A stretch of DNA of 22,169 bases from Candidatus Pelagibacterales bacterium (GTDB lineage Bacteria > Pseudomonadota > Alphaproteobacteria > Rickettsiales > UBA1997). The first letter of the stretch is position 1. Every line of letters starts with the position of its first letter. Shown in pieces: positions 7,034 through 13,995 of the stretch. The stretch lies in NCBI GenBank assembly GCA_016882165.1, contig VHBV01000003.1, positions 1 through 22,169 on the forward strand, written 5' to 3'. The translations under genes were made by a program, and so were the position numbers. The notes under the pieces are model-generated. The model was not told where the DNA came from, ran no database searches, and saw only the letters and a program-made list of their open reading frames with translations.

Positions 7034-9307
7034 ATGTTTAATATTGTAAAAAAAGAAATAAATTGGAATGGAAAGATTTTATCGCTAGAGACAGGAAAAA
7101 TTGCACGTCAAGCTAGTGGTTCAGTTATTGCAAAAATGGGAAATACAACTGTTCTTTGCGCGGTTACTGTAGCAAGCAAAGCAGCTGAAGGAGTTGATTT
7201 CTTCCCACTGACAGTAAATTACTTAGAAAAATCATATGCTGCCGGAAAAATTCCTGGCGGTTTTTTTAAAAGAGAAGCAAAACCAAGTGATGCAGCAACT
7301 CTTACTTCAAGATTGATTGATCGTCCAATCAGACCAATGTTTCCTGAAAATTTCTATAATGAAGTTAACGTTGTGTGTACAGTTCTGTCTTATGATCCAG
7401 CTTGTACTCCTGATATAGTTTCTTTAGTTGGTGCTTCTGCTGCTTTAGCTATTTCTGAAGCTCCTTTATTGGAAGCGGTTGCAGGAATTAGAGTTGGTTT
7501 GATTGATGGCCAATTTGTTACTAATCCAAGTAATGAAGAAACTAAAAATAGCACTCTAGACTTAGTTGTTGCTGGAACAAAATCTTCTGTATTGATGGTT
7601 GAGTCAGAAGCAAAAGAATTATCAGAATCTCAAATGCTTGATGCGGTTAATTTTGCTCATCAACAGTTACAACCAGTAATTGATTTGATCAACGATTTTG
7701 CTTCAGTTGCAGGTAAGAAAAAAATTCAAGTTGTAAAGCAAGATAACTCTGCACTAGAAAAAGAGATGACTGATTTTATTGGTAGCAGATTAATTGCCGC
7801 TTTCAAAAAAACAGCTAAACAAGAAAGAGCTGGAGATCTTGACCAAATCAAAGCTGATTTGGAAGCTAAATTTATAAATGAAGAAGCAGGAATTTCTAAA
7901 AATAAGATCTCTTCAATTTTCAAAAAATTAGAAAAAGATATTGTTAGAAATGATATTTTGAAAAATTCTGTGAGAATTGATGGACGTAAGCCAGATCAAA
8001 TTAGACCTATTGAAATTGAAGTTGGTATTTTGCCTCAAGTTCATGGTTCTGCATTATTTACTCGCGGAGAAACTCAAGCTTTAGTTGTAACAACTTTAGG
8101 TTCAAATAAAGATGAACAAATGGTTGAAGGTTTTGATGGAATAAGCAAAGAAACTTTCATGTTACATTACAACTTTCCTCCATATTCTGTTGGTGAAACT
8201 GGTCAATTAAAATCTCCTGGTAGAAGAGAAATTGGTCATGGTAAATTAGCATGGCGTGCATTAAATCCTGTTTTCCCAAATAATAACGAAGCTTTCACTT
8301 ACGTAACAAGAGTTGTTTCTGAGATTACTGAATCAAATGGTTCTTCTTCAATGGCTTCTGTTTGCGGTGGTTCTTTATCTTTAATGGATGCTGGAGTTCC
8401 AATTTCTGCCCCAGTTTCAGGAATTGCTATGGGATTGATTAAAGAAGGAAACGATTATGTTGTTCTTTCTGATATCATGGGTGATGAAGATCATTTGGGA
8501 GATATGGATTTTAAAGTTGCTGGAACGGCAAATGGTATCACTTCATTACAGATGGACATTAAGATCAACGGTATTAATGCTGAAATTATGCAAAAAGCTC
8601 TTGAGCAAGCTCATGGCGGAAGAATGCATATTTTAGATAAAATGGTTGCTGTTATGGCAGCTCCAAGATCGGAATTGAATTCAAACGTACCAAAAGTTGA
8701 AATCATGAATATACCACCAAAAAAGATCCGTGAAGTTATAGGTTCTCGTGGTAGAGTAATTAAAGAAATCTGTGCTGTAGCAGGTGTTGTTATGGATGTT
8801 GAAGATGATGGAACAGTAAAAATCAGCTCTAATAGCAATGATGCAATTAAGAAAGCAACTGCAATGGTTAATGAAATTATTTTTGAACCAGAAGTTGGTG
8901 ATATTTATGAAGGGCCAGTAGTAAAAGTAATTGATGCTGGTGCTTTTGTAAGTATTTCTAACAATCGTGATGGCTTTGTTCATATTTCTGAACTTGCTGA
9001 GTATCGTGTTGATTTTGTTGAAGATGTTATTAATGAAGGCGATATTGTTAAAGTTAAAGTTATCGGTTTTGACAAAAAAGGTCGTCCAAAATTAAGCTAT
9101 CGTTGTGTTGATCAAAAGACAGGCGAAGATATTTCTGATACACTAGCAGTTCGTCCACAGATGGATGATCGTGATGAACGTTCTGACAGAAGAGATCGTA
9201 GAGATGATCGTGGCGACAGAAGAGATCGTAGAGATGATCGTGGCGACAGAAGAGATCGCGATGATCGTGGTGGAGAGCCTAAAAAACGTCGTGGTTTTTT
9301 TGGTTAG
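7034..9307 (+). CDS. pnp: Polyribonucleotide nucleotidyltransferase (PNPase)
   Basis: 757-aa PNPase, a phosphate-dependent 3'-5' exoribonuclease of the degradosome. It has two RNase PH-like halves: the first includes GGFFKREAKPSDAATLTSRLIDRPIRPMFP, and the second, catalytic one includes FTRGETQALV, SNGSSSMASVCGGSLSLMDAGVP and the metal-binding DIMGDEDHLGDMDFKVAGT. A KH domain (IREVIGSRGRVIKEI, ~563-577) and an S1 domain (~620-690) follow. The end is unusual: a 49-residue tail of Asp/Arg repeats (units of DRRDRRDDRG) closing with KKRRGFFG, encoded by a near-perfect 30-base tandem repeat. The tail is probably disordered and RNA- or protein-binding. The start at 7034 gives the standard N-terminus, and an intrinsic terminator follows. 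Confidence 0.97.
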   Translation: MFNIVKKEINWNGKILSLETGKIARQASGSVIAKMGNTTVLCAVTVASKAAEGVDFFPLTVNYLEKSYAAGKIPGGFFKREAKPSDAATLTSRLIDRPIRPMFPENFYNEVNVVCTVLSYDPACTPDIVSLVGASAALAISEAPLLEAVAGIRVGLIDGQFVTNPSNEETKNSTLDLVVAGTKSSVLMVESEAKELSESQMLDAVNFAHQQLQPVIDLINDFASVAGKKKIQVVKQDNSALEKEMTDFIGSRLIAAFKKTAKQERAGDLDQIKADLEAKFINEEAGISKNKISSIFKKLEKDIVRNDILKNSVRIDGRKPDQIRPIEIEVGILPQVHGSALFTRGETQALVVTTLGSNKDEQMVEGFDGISKETFMLHYNFPPYSVGETGQLKSPGRREIGHGKLAWRALNPVFPNNNEAFTYVTRVVSEITESNGSSSMASVCGGSLSLMDAGVPISAPVSGIAMGLIKEGNDYVVLSDIMGDEDHLGDMDFKVAGTANGITSLQMDIKINGINAEIMQKALEQAHGGRMHILDKMVAVMAAPRSELNSNVPKVEIMNIPPKKIREVIGSRGRVIKEICAVAGVVMDVEDDGTVKISSNSNDAIKKATAMVNEIIFEPEVGDIYEGPVVKVIDAGAFVSISNNRDGFVHISELAEYRVDFVEDVINEGDIVKVKVIGFDKKGRPKLSYRCVDQKTGEDISDTLAVRPQMDDRDERSDRRDRRDDRGDRRDRRDDRGDRRDRDDRGGEPKKRRGFFG
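9185..9275 (+). repeat. 30-base tandem repeat inside the 3' end of pnp
   Basis: Two identical 30-base units (9185-9214 and 9215-9244) begin GACAGAAGAGATCG and end GATGATCGTGGC. A third, shortened unit follows from 9245. They encode Asp/Arg-rich decapeptides in the PNPase tail. The perfect identity suggests recent expansion by slippage or unequal recombination. Confidence 0.9.
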
Positions 9308-9335
9308 ACTTTTTCTTCCAAGATAAATAAAATTG

Positions 9336-9369
9336 CCTCTGTGGTTTTAAAAATCACAGAGGTTTTTTT
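9336..9369 (+). terminator. Intrinsic terminator after pnp
   Basis: CCTCTGTG (9336-9343) pairs perfectly with CACAGAGG (9355-9362), with a few further A-T/G-T pairs towards the loop. It is followed by TTTTTTT. It lies 28 bases after the pnp stop. Confidence 0.9.
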
Positions 9370-9397
9370 GTTTTTATTGTTAGGATTTTTAATATTT

Positions 9398-9470
9398 TGT
9401 TATCTTGAGCTTTATTTAAAGATCTCAAGGATAAGATCTGAAGAAACTCTTCGCTTTGCTCAGAATGACA
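9398..9470. repeat. Palindromic intergenic repeat, 'TGTCATTCTGAGC' family, copy 1
   Basis: Ends TGTTATCTTGAGC (9398-9410) and GCTCAGAATGACA (9458-9470) are imperfect inverted copies. The interior shares 'ATCTCAA.GATAAG.TC.GAA' and 'CTTcGCT..GCTCAGAAT' with the copy at 17674-17758. Elements of this appearance are scattered between genes in Rickettsiales/Holosporales-type genomes. It lies between the pnp terminator and bolA, and open frames run through its right end into bolA. Confidence 0.75.
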
Positions 9471-9521
9471 CAAGATAGTTTGTTAGAGCTCAAAAACAAA
9501 AATTTAAGTGAACTAAAATAT

Positions 9522-9752
9522 ATGGCAATTGCTCAAGATAAGTTAGAAGAAATTCTTAAAAAAAATTTTCCAAAAGCACAAATAAAAGTGGTTGCTTTGG
9601 TTGATGATGGTGATCATTATAGTGTCGAAATAATTGATGAAATTTTTGCTGGTAAAACAAGAGTTCAGCAGCATAAAATAGTCAATGAAGCGCTTAAAGA
9701 AATTTTAGGTGGTGCACTTCATGCTATGCAATTGAAAACAGGCTCTATTTAA
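9522..9752 (+). CDS. bolA: BolA family protein
   Basis: 76-aa BolA/IbaG-type protein when started at the ATG 9522. Conserved features: LEEILKKNFPKAQIKV, the central GDHYSVEIIDEIFAGKTRVQQHKIVNEALKEILGG, and HAMQLKT with the usual C-terminal HAL.lkt pattern. BolA proteins bind CGFS glutaredoxins through a shared [2Fe-2S] cluster, and the CGFS gene grxD follows 133 bases downstream. The frame remains open upstream to ATG 9465 and TTG 9456, but those starts would add residues partly encoded by the palindromic repeat. I therefore prefer 9522, though no strong ribosome site precedes it. Confidence 0.88.
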   Translation: MAIAQDKLEEILKKNFPKAQIKVVALVDDGDHYSVEIIDEIFAGKTRVQQHKIVNEALKEILGGALHAMQLKTGSI

Positions 9753-9783
9753 TCAAGAGTCAATGAATATTAATTTGAGTTCT

Positions 9784-9876
9784 CGTCATCGCGAGGCTTC
9801 ATTTTATGAAGTCGAGGCGATCCATAAATTAACAAAATGGATTGCCCTGTCGTGCTGACGGGCTCTTCGCAATGAC
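9784..9876. repeat. Palindromic intergenic repeat, 'CGTCATTGCGAGG ... CAATGAC' family
   Basis: Left end CGTCATCGCGAGG and right end CTTCGCAATGAC are inverted, and inside GGCGATCCA pairs with TGGATTGCC (one G-T pair). This layout is the common alphaproteobacterial intergenic palindrome. It fills most of the bolA-grxD gap, and its right end lies next to the AGGAAG ribosome site of grxD. If transcribed, bolA-grxD mRNA would carry a long hairpin between the two genes. Confidence 0.8.
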
Positions 9877-9885
9877 TAGGAAGAT

Positions 9886-10206
9886 ATGTCAGACATTTTA
9901 AATACAATTCAAGAAACAATTTCTAATAATGACGTAGTTCTTTATATGAAAGGTTCAAAAGATTTTCCTCAATGTGGATTTTCTGCTGCCGTTTCACATG
10001 TTTTAAAAAATCTAAATGTTGATTTTTTTGATGTTGATGTTTTGCGTGATCCAGAAATTAGACAAGGTATTAAAGAGTTTTCTGATTGGCCAACAATTCC
10101 GCAACTTTATGTAAAAGGAGAGTTTGTTGGAGGTTGTGATATTGTGCGTGAAATGTTTCAATCAGGTGAGTTGCAACAACTATTAAAAGAAAAAGGAATT
10201 ATTTAG
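9886..10206 (+). CDS. grxD: Monothiol CGFS glutaredoxin (Grx4 type)
   Basis: 106-aa monothiol glutaredoxin with PQCGFS (active Cys30), the glutathione-binding WPTIPQLYV and GGCDIV. Grx4/GrxD carries [2Fe-2S] clusters as homodimers or as heterodimers with BolA, and delivers them to target proteins. Adjacency to bolA supports this pairing. A good ribosome site (AGGAAG) precedes the ATG. The stop is separated from the next gene's ATG by one base (TAG-C-ATG), so the ABC ATPase is probably translationally coupled. Confidence 0.96.
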   Translation: MSDILNTIQETISNNDVVLYMKGSKDFPQCGFSAAVSHVLKNLNVDFFDVDVLRDPEIRQGIKEFSDWPTIPQLYVKGEFVGGCDIVREMFQSGELQQLLKEKGII

Positions 10207-10207
10207 C

Positions 10208-11140
10208 ATGACTGATTTTGCTATTGAAATAAATAACCTAAGCAAAACCTATCAAAAAACCTCTAAGTCTCCTGCTAAGAAAGCTTTGGGTTCAATTAAC
10301 CTTCAGATTAAAAAAGGTTCGTTCTTTGGTCTTTTAGGTCCAAATGGCGCTGGAAAATCGACAATAATTAATATACTTGCCGGCCTTGTAAATAAAACTT
10401 CTGGAGAAGTTAAAATTTGCGGAATTGATATCGATAAAAATCAGCAGCAAAGTAAGTTCAAAATTGGAATTGTTCCACAAGAGTTAATAATTGATCCATT
10501 CTTCAATGTTCGTGAGACTTTGGAAATTTACGCTGGTTATTATGGAATAAAAAAGTCACAAAGAAGAACAGATGAAATAATTGAGGCTTTGGGATTGAAA
10601 GATAAAGCAAAGTCAGCTCCAAGAAGTTTATCGGGTGGAATGCGCAGAAGACTTTTGGTCGCAAAAGCTTTAGTTCATAGTCCAGAAATTTTAGTTCTTG
10701 ATGAGCCAACTGCTGGGGTTGATGTTGAGCTAAGAAACCAATTATGGAATTATGTTAAAAGTCTGAATCAGCAAGGAACCACAATCCTCCTTACAACTCA
10801 TTACTTGGAAGAAGCTGAAGAATTATGTGATGAAATTGCAATTATAAATCATGGTTCAGTTATTGCCTGCGACAAAAAAAGCAATTTGATGAAATTAATG
10901 AACGAAAAGGAATTAATAATTAGTTGTGATAATTCTGTTGAGATATCGAAAATTTTAACCGATTTTAAAACAAAAGTTCTGACAGAAGACCGACTTTCAA
11001 TTATTTATGATCCAGAAAAAGTTGCGGTGGATAAAATTCTACTTATTCTTGCAAATAATAAAGTTCAGATAAAAGATATTTCAACAAGTCAGCCTGATTT
11101 AGAAGAAATATTTAAACATTTAGTTAGTCGTAAATTATAA
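10208..11140 (+). CDS. ABC transporter ATP-binding protein (ABC-2 exporter type)
   Basis: 310-aa cytoplasmic ATPase with Walker A GPNGAGKS (44-51), Q-loop VPQE, signature LSGGMRRR (141-148), Walker B LVLDEP (162-167) and the switch histidine H198 in TTHYLEEAEELCDE. The YLEEAEELCD pattern and a ~90-residue C-terminal extension are typical of CcmA/YadG-like or drug/polysaccharide exporter ATPases paired with an ABC-2 permease. No permease gene is next to it: the following gene is pyrB. The partner must be encoded elsewhere or be lost. Substrate unknown. Confidence 0.88.
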   Translation: MTDFAIEINNLSKTYQKTSKSPAKKALGSINLQIKKGSFFGLLGPNGAGKSTIINILAGLVNKTSGEVKICGIDIDKNQQQSKFKIGIVPQELIIDPFFNVRETLEIYAGYYGIKKSQRRTDEIIEALGLKDKAKSAPRSLSGGMRRRLLVAKALVHSPEILVLDEPTAGVDVELRNQLWNYVKSLNQQGTTILLTTHYLEEAEELCDEIAIINHGSVIACDKKSNLMKLMNEKELIISCDNSVEISKILTDFKTKVLTEDRLSIIYDPEKVAVDKILLILANNKVQIKDISTSQPDLEEIFKHLVSRKL

Positions 11141-11276
11141 TTATTGTTTAAATCTTAAAAAACTTTTCTTTCACTGCGCAATTTATTGGAAGATATGTGA
11201 ATTTCAAAATTCAAAGCAATATTCTTGATCACTCTTTAACTTTTATGATAAAAAAGTTTTAAAGATATTTTGTGAA

Positions 11277-12203
11277 ATGAAAATTCTAAATAAAATGAAA
11301 GACCTCATCAGCATAGATCAATTAAGTACCGACGACATTAATCAGATTCACAATGAAGCGGAAAATTTTTTCAAAAAATCTGCAAATGATGAAAGCTTAA
11401 AAAATAAAATTTTAGTGAATTTTTTCTTTGAAAATTCCACTCGTACCAGAATGTCTTTTGAACTTGCCGCTAAAAGACTGGGAGCCAAGGTTTCTAATAT
11501 TGATGTATCTCTTTCTTCTCTCAAAAAAGGTGAATCAATTATTGATACGGCTAAAACAATAAATGCTATGAAACCTGATTTTGTGGCAATTAGACATAAT
11601 TCTAGCGGTATTTTAAATATTCTAAAAGAGCATATTTCTGCATCATTAATCAATGCAGGCGATGGTACGAATGAACACCCAAGTCAAGCTTTGCTTGATT
11701 CTTTCGTAATTCGTCAACATAAAAAAAACCTGCAAGGCTTGAAGATTGCAATTTGTGGTGATGTTTTGCATTCAAGAGTAGCTCGCTCTAATATTAAGCT
11801 TTTAAGTAAGTTTGGTTGTGAAATTAGAGTTATTATGCCTTCAACTCTTATTCCAAAAGACTATAAATTATGGATGAAAGAAAAATGGAATATTGAAGTT
11901 TTTGAGTCTTTGGAAAACGGCATTAATGATGTTGATGTTGTTATGATGCTCAGAATTCAGCAAGAGAGAATGTTGGGATGCTATATTCCATCACTTTCTG
12001 AGTATTTTAAATTATTTGGTCTTACTCATGATAAGCTGAAATTGTCTAAGAAAGATGTCATTGTTTTGCATCCAGGGCCAATTAATCGTGATGTTGAAAT
12101 TTCTTCTGCTTTAGCGGATGATGAAAAAGTTAGTCTAATTTTAGAGCAAGTTGAAGCAGGTGTTGCTGTTAGACAAGCACTGCTAAAATTTTTATCTAAC
12201 TAA
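11277..12203 (+). CDS. pyrB: Aspartate carbamoyltransferase catalytic subunit
   Basis: 308-aa ATCase, which condenses carbamoyl phosphate and aspartate, the committed step of pyrimidine synthesis. Motifs: carbamoyl-phosphate site STRTRMSF (54-61), SLKKGES (81-87), HPSQALLD (134-141), GDVLHSRVARSN, MLRIQQER and HPGPINRDVEI (265-275). No ornithine-transcarbamylase signature is present. A second in-frame ATG at 11295 (MKDLISIDQLS) fits the usual ATCase N-terminus better, so the first six residues may not be translated. Neither pyrI nor pyrC is adjacent. A gap of 136 bases precedes it, suggesting its own transcription unit. Confidence 0.95.
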   Translation: MKILNKMKDLISIDQLSTDDINQIHNEAENFFKKSANDESLKNKILVNFFFENSTRTRMSFELAAKRLGAKVSNIDVSLSSLKKGESIIDTAKTINAMKPDFVAIRHNSSGILNILKEHISASLINAGDGTNEHPSQALLDSFVIRQHKKNLQGLKIAICGDVLHSRVARSNIKLLSKFGCEIRVIMPSTLIPKDYKLWMKEKWNIEVFESLENGINDVDVVMMLRIQQERMLGCYIPSLSEYFKLFGLTHDKLKLSKKDVIVLHPGPINRDVEISSALADDEKVSLILEQVEAGVAVRQALLKFLSN

Positions 12204-12366
12204 ATTACTAATTTGCTATAATTATACTAAGATTTTCTTTCAGCTATTCAAAATTTTCTCTTTCAATTTTGTTGTTTTAAAAAACACACTATTTTCTTGC
12301 GAAAAACTTCTTTTTATTTGGAATAAAACATAATCATGTTATTATTTTTTTTCTGATTAAATTTTT

Positions 12367-12389
12367 AGATTTTTTTGTTAAAAAAATCT
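12367..12389 (+). terminator. Perfect AT-only hairpin after pyrB (weak terminator candidate)
   Basis: AGATTTTTTT (12367-12376), loop GTT, AAAAAAATCT (12380-12389). The arms are perfectly complementary but mostly A-T, and only a mixed pyrimidine stretch follows. It could help end pyrB transcription or simply reflect the AT-rich leader. Confidence 0.3.
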
Positions 12390-12463
12390 TCTTTGCCAAT
12401 CTTTGTCTGACAAGGATTCGTGAGGGTTTGAGTTTTTTTAGTTTTTTTTGATAAAACTTTTTG

Positions 12464-12491
12464 TTTACAAATAAAAAATTGAAATTACTTT
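12464..12491 (+). promoter_or_regulatory. Predicted promoter of the polyamine operon
   Basis: TTTACA (12464-12469), a 16-base spacer, TACTTT (12486-12491), then GCGCCCTC. The layout (T-rich -10 followed at once by a G+C-rich block) parallels the promoters before atpH and atpD. It would place the start near 12498 and give a leader of about 135 bases before the decarboxylase. Confidence 0.4.
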
Positions 12492-12618
12492 GCGCCCTCT
12501 TTTTAAAAAAATTGTCCAAGAAAAACCGAAGAAGAAAATTGTTCAAAATCGCGCCCATCTTGGTCATATAATTACAATCTAATTACAATTTTTATTAGGT
12601 AATTTTACCTAATTTTTT
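12492..12618 (+). promoter_or_regulatory. Candidate speF-type structured leader RNA with attenuator-like palindrome
   Basis: Between pyrB and the decarboxylase, 429 bases carry no gene. Most of this is A+T, but the last part holds conserved-looking G+C islands (GCGCCCTC, GTCCAAGAAAAACCGAAG, ATCGCGCCCATCTTGG). It then holds a perfect 20-base palindrome ATTAGGTAATTTTACCTAAT (12594-12613) running into TTTTTT, just before the AGGAG ribosome site. The speF motif (Rfam RF00518) is an RNA described upstream of ornithine decarboxylase genes in alphaproteobacteria. Position and gene match that description; I have not aligned the sequence to the model. The palindrome plus T-tract could be the terminator/anti-terminator or start-site occluding stem. 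Confidence 0.45.
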
Positions 12619-12632
12619 CAGGAGCGACATAA

Positions 12633-13955
12633 ATGGAACCAGAGCAAGAATATGATCAGAGAGTGAATGAAAAAGTTCACTATTTAAATTTTAATAAGAA
12701 AAATAAAAAAGAATCCGACAATTCTTTGGTTGATTTCTCAAAAGACAGTTACACCGACATTCTAAGTGAAGTTTTTAAATTAAAACCTTCCCTTCCTGTT
12801 TATTTTGTACGTCCAAATTCAATTAAAAAAGCAGCGCAATTCTTCTTGCAAAACTTTTCAGCGCCGAAGTTTGCAACAGAAGTTTTATATGCTGTAAAAA
12901 GCAATCCTGATGTTGTGGTGTTGAAGCATCTTTATGATTCTGGCATTAGAAACTTTGATGTTGCCTCAATTGCTGAAATAAATTTGATTCATGATCTTTT
13001 TGGTTTAAATGCTAAAATGCATTTTATGCATCCTGTAAAATCTCGTGAAGCAATTTTTGAAGCTTATTTCAATTACGGAATTCGTGATTTTGCTCTTGAT
13101 TCTGCTGATGAGTTGAAAAAAATTCTTGAAGTAACAAATAATGCCAAAGATCTTGGCCTGCATGTTCGTCTTGCAATTCCAAATTCGCATGCTGCTATGG
13201 ATTTATCTGGTAAATTTGGAATATTGCCAAGTGAATCTGTTTCTTTAATCAGAAAAGTCAGAGCTGCTGCGAAGTATTTTGGTATTTGTTTCCATGTTGG
13301 TTCTCAATGTATGGATCCTATTGAATATCGTAATGCTTTATTAATTGCTAAAGAAGTGTTAGAGCAAGCTAAAGTTAAAGCAGATGTTATTGATGTTGGA
13401 GGAGGTTTTCCTTCAAGTTATCCTGGCATGACTCCACCAAATTTAATTTCTTACTTTGATGAGATTTTTGACACTTTAAGTCAACTAAATCTGGATGAGA
13501 ATTGTCGTATTTGGTGCGAGCCTGGAAGAGCTCTTGTAGCTGAGGCTGGCTCTCTACTTGTTCGTGTAGAAGCCAAGAAAAAAGCTATGCTTTATTTAAA
13601 TGACGGTACTTATGGTGGTTTGTTTGATGCTGGTTTTCCAGGTTTCATTTATCCAGTTAAAGCAATAAGAATTCAAGGCAAAGAATTATTGTCGCAAAAA
13701 GCTATTCCTTTTGGTTTTTATGGTCCAACTTGTGATTCTCTTGACTCAATGAAAGGACCTTTCTATTTGCCTGAAAATATTGCTGAAGGTGACTATATTG
13801 AAATTGGTCAATTAGGTGCCTATAGCAGAAGTATTAGAACTGAATTTAATGGTTTTAACCAAAACTTGCAAATTGAAGTTTCTGATGAACCTTTGGTTTC
13901 TATGTATAATGAAGAAATCAAAGAAATAAAAGAAGCTGAAATTTCTGCCTCTTAA
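12633..13955 (+). CDS. Fold-III PLP-dependent ornithine (lysine/ornithine) decarboxylase
   Basis: 440-aa alanine-racemase-fold decarboxylase. Motifs: PLP lysine K89 in YAVKSNPD, HVGSQ (221-225), phosphate-binding GGGFP (256-260), EPGR (296-299), and the cross-subunit active-site cysteine C367 in GPTCDS. These fit eukaryotic-type/alphaproteobacterial ODC, which makes putrescine from ornithine (some also cadaverine from lysine), and not the aspartate-aminotransferase-fold SpeC/SpeF of enterobacteria. About 50 residues precede the barrel, a longer N-terminus than average. A strong AGGAG ribosome site precedes the ATG. The next gene, 40 bases on, is a deoxyhypusine-synthase-like enzyme that would use the putrescine. 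LysA and carboxynorspermidine decarboxylase are less likely alternatives. Confidence 0.9.
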   Translation: MEPEQEYDQRVNEKVHYLNFNKKNKKESDNSLVDFSKDSYTDILSEVFKLKPSLPVYFVRPNSIKKAAQFFLQNFSAPKFATEVLYAVKSNPDVVVLKHLYDSGIRNFDVASIAEINLIHDLFGLNAKMHFMHPVKSREAIFEAYFNYGIRDFALDSADELKKILEVTNNAKDLGLHVRLAIPNSHAAMDLSGKFGILPSESVSLIRKVRAAAKYFGICFHVGSQCMDPIEYRNALLIAKEVLEQAKVKADVIDVGGGFPSSYPGMTPPNLISYFDEIFDTLSQLNLDENCRIWCEPGRALVAEAGSLLVRVEAKKKAMLYLNDGTYGGLFDAGFPGFIYPVKAIRIQGKELLSQKAIPFGFYGPTCDSLDSMKGPFYLPENIAEGDYIEIGQLGAYSRSIRTEFNGFNQNLQIEVSDEPLVSMYNEEIKEIKEAEISAS

Positions 13956-13995
13956 AATTTCCTAAAAAACTTAACTCAAATTATTTTAAAAGATA

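Noticed and set aside
12334..12567. Open frame of 77 codons on the minus strand in the leader before the decarboxylase
   Set aside because: Composition is almost only Lys/Phe/Leu/Asn from A/T-rich sequence, there is no family resemblance, and it lies antisense to a likely regulatory leader.
12633..13955. Diaminopimelate decarboxylase (LysA) as the identity of the fold-III decarboxylase
   Set aside because: The GPTCDS motif, the leader and the neighbouring homospermidine gene fit ornithine decarboxylase better, and no lysine-pathway gene is near.
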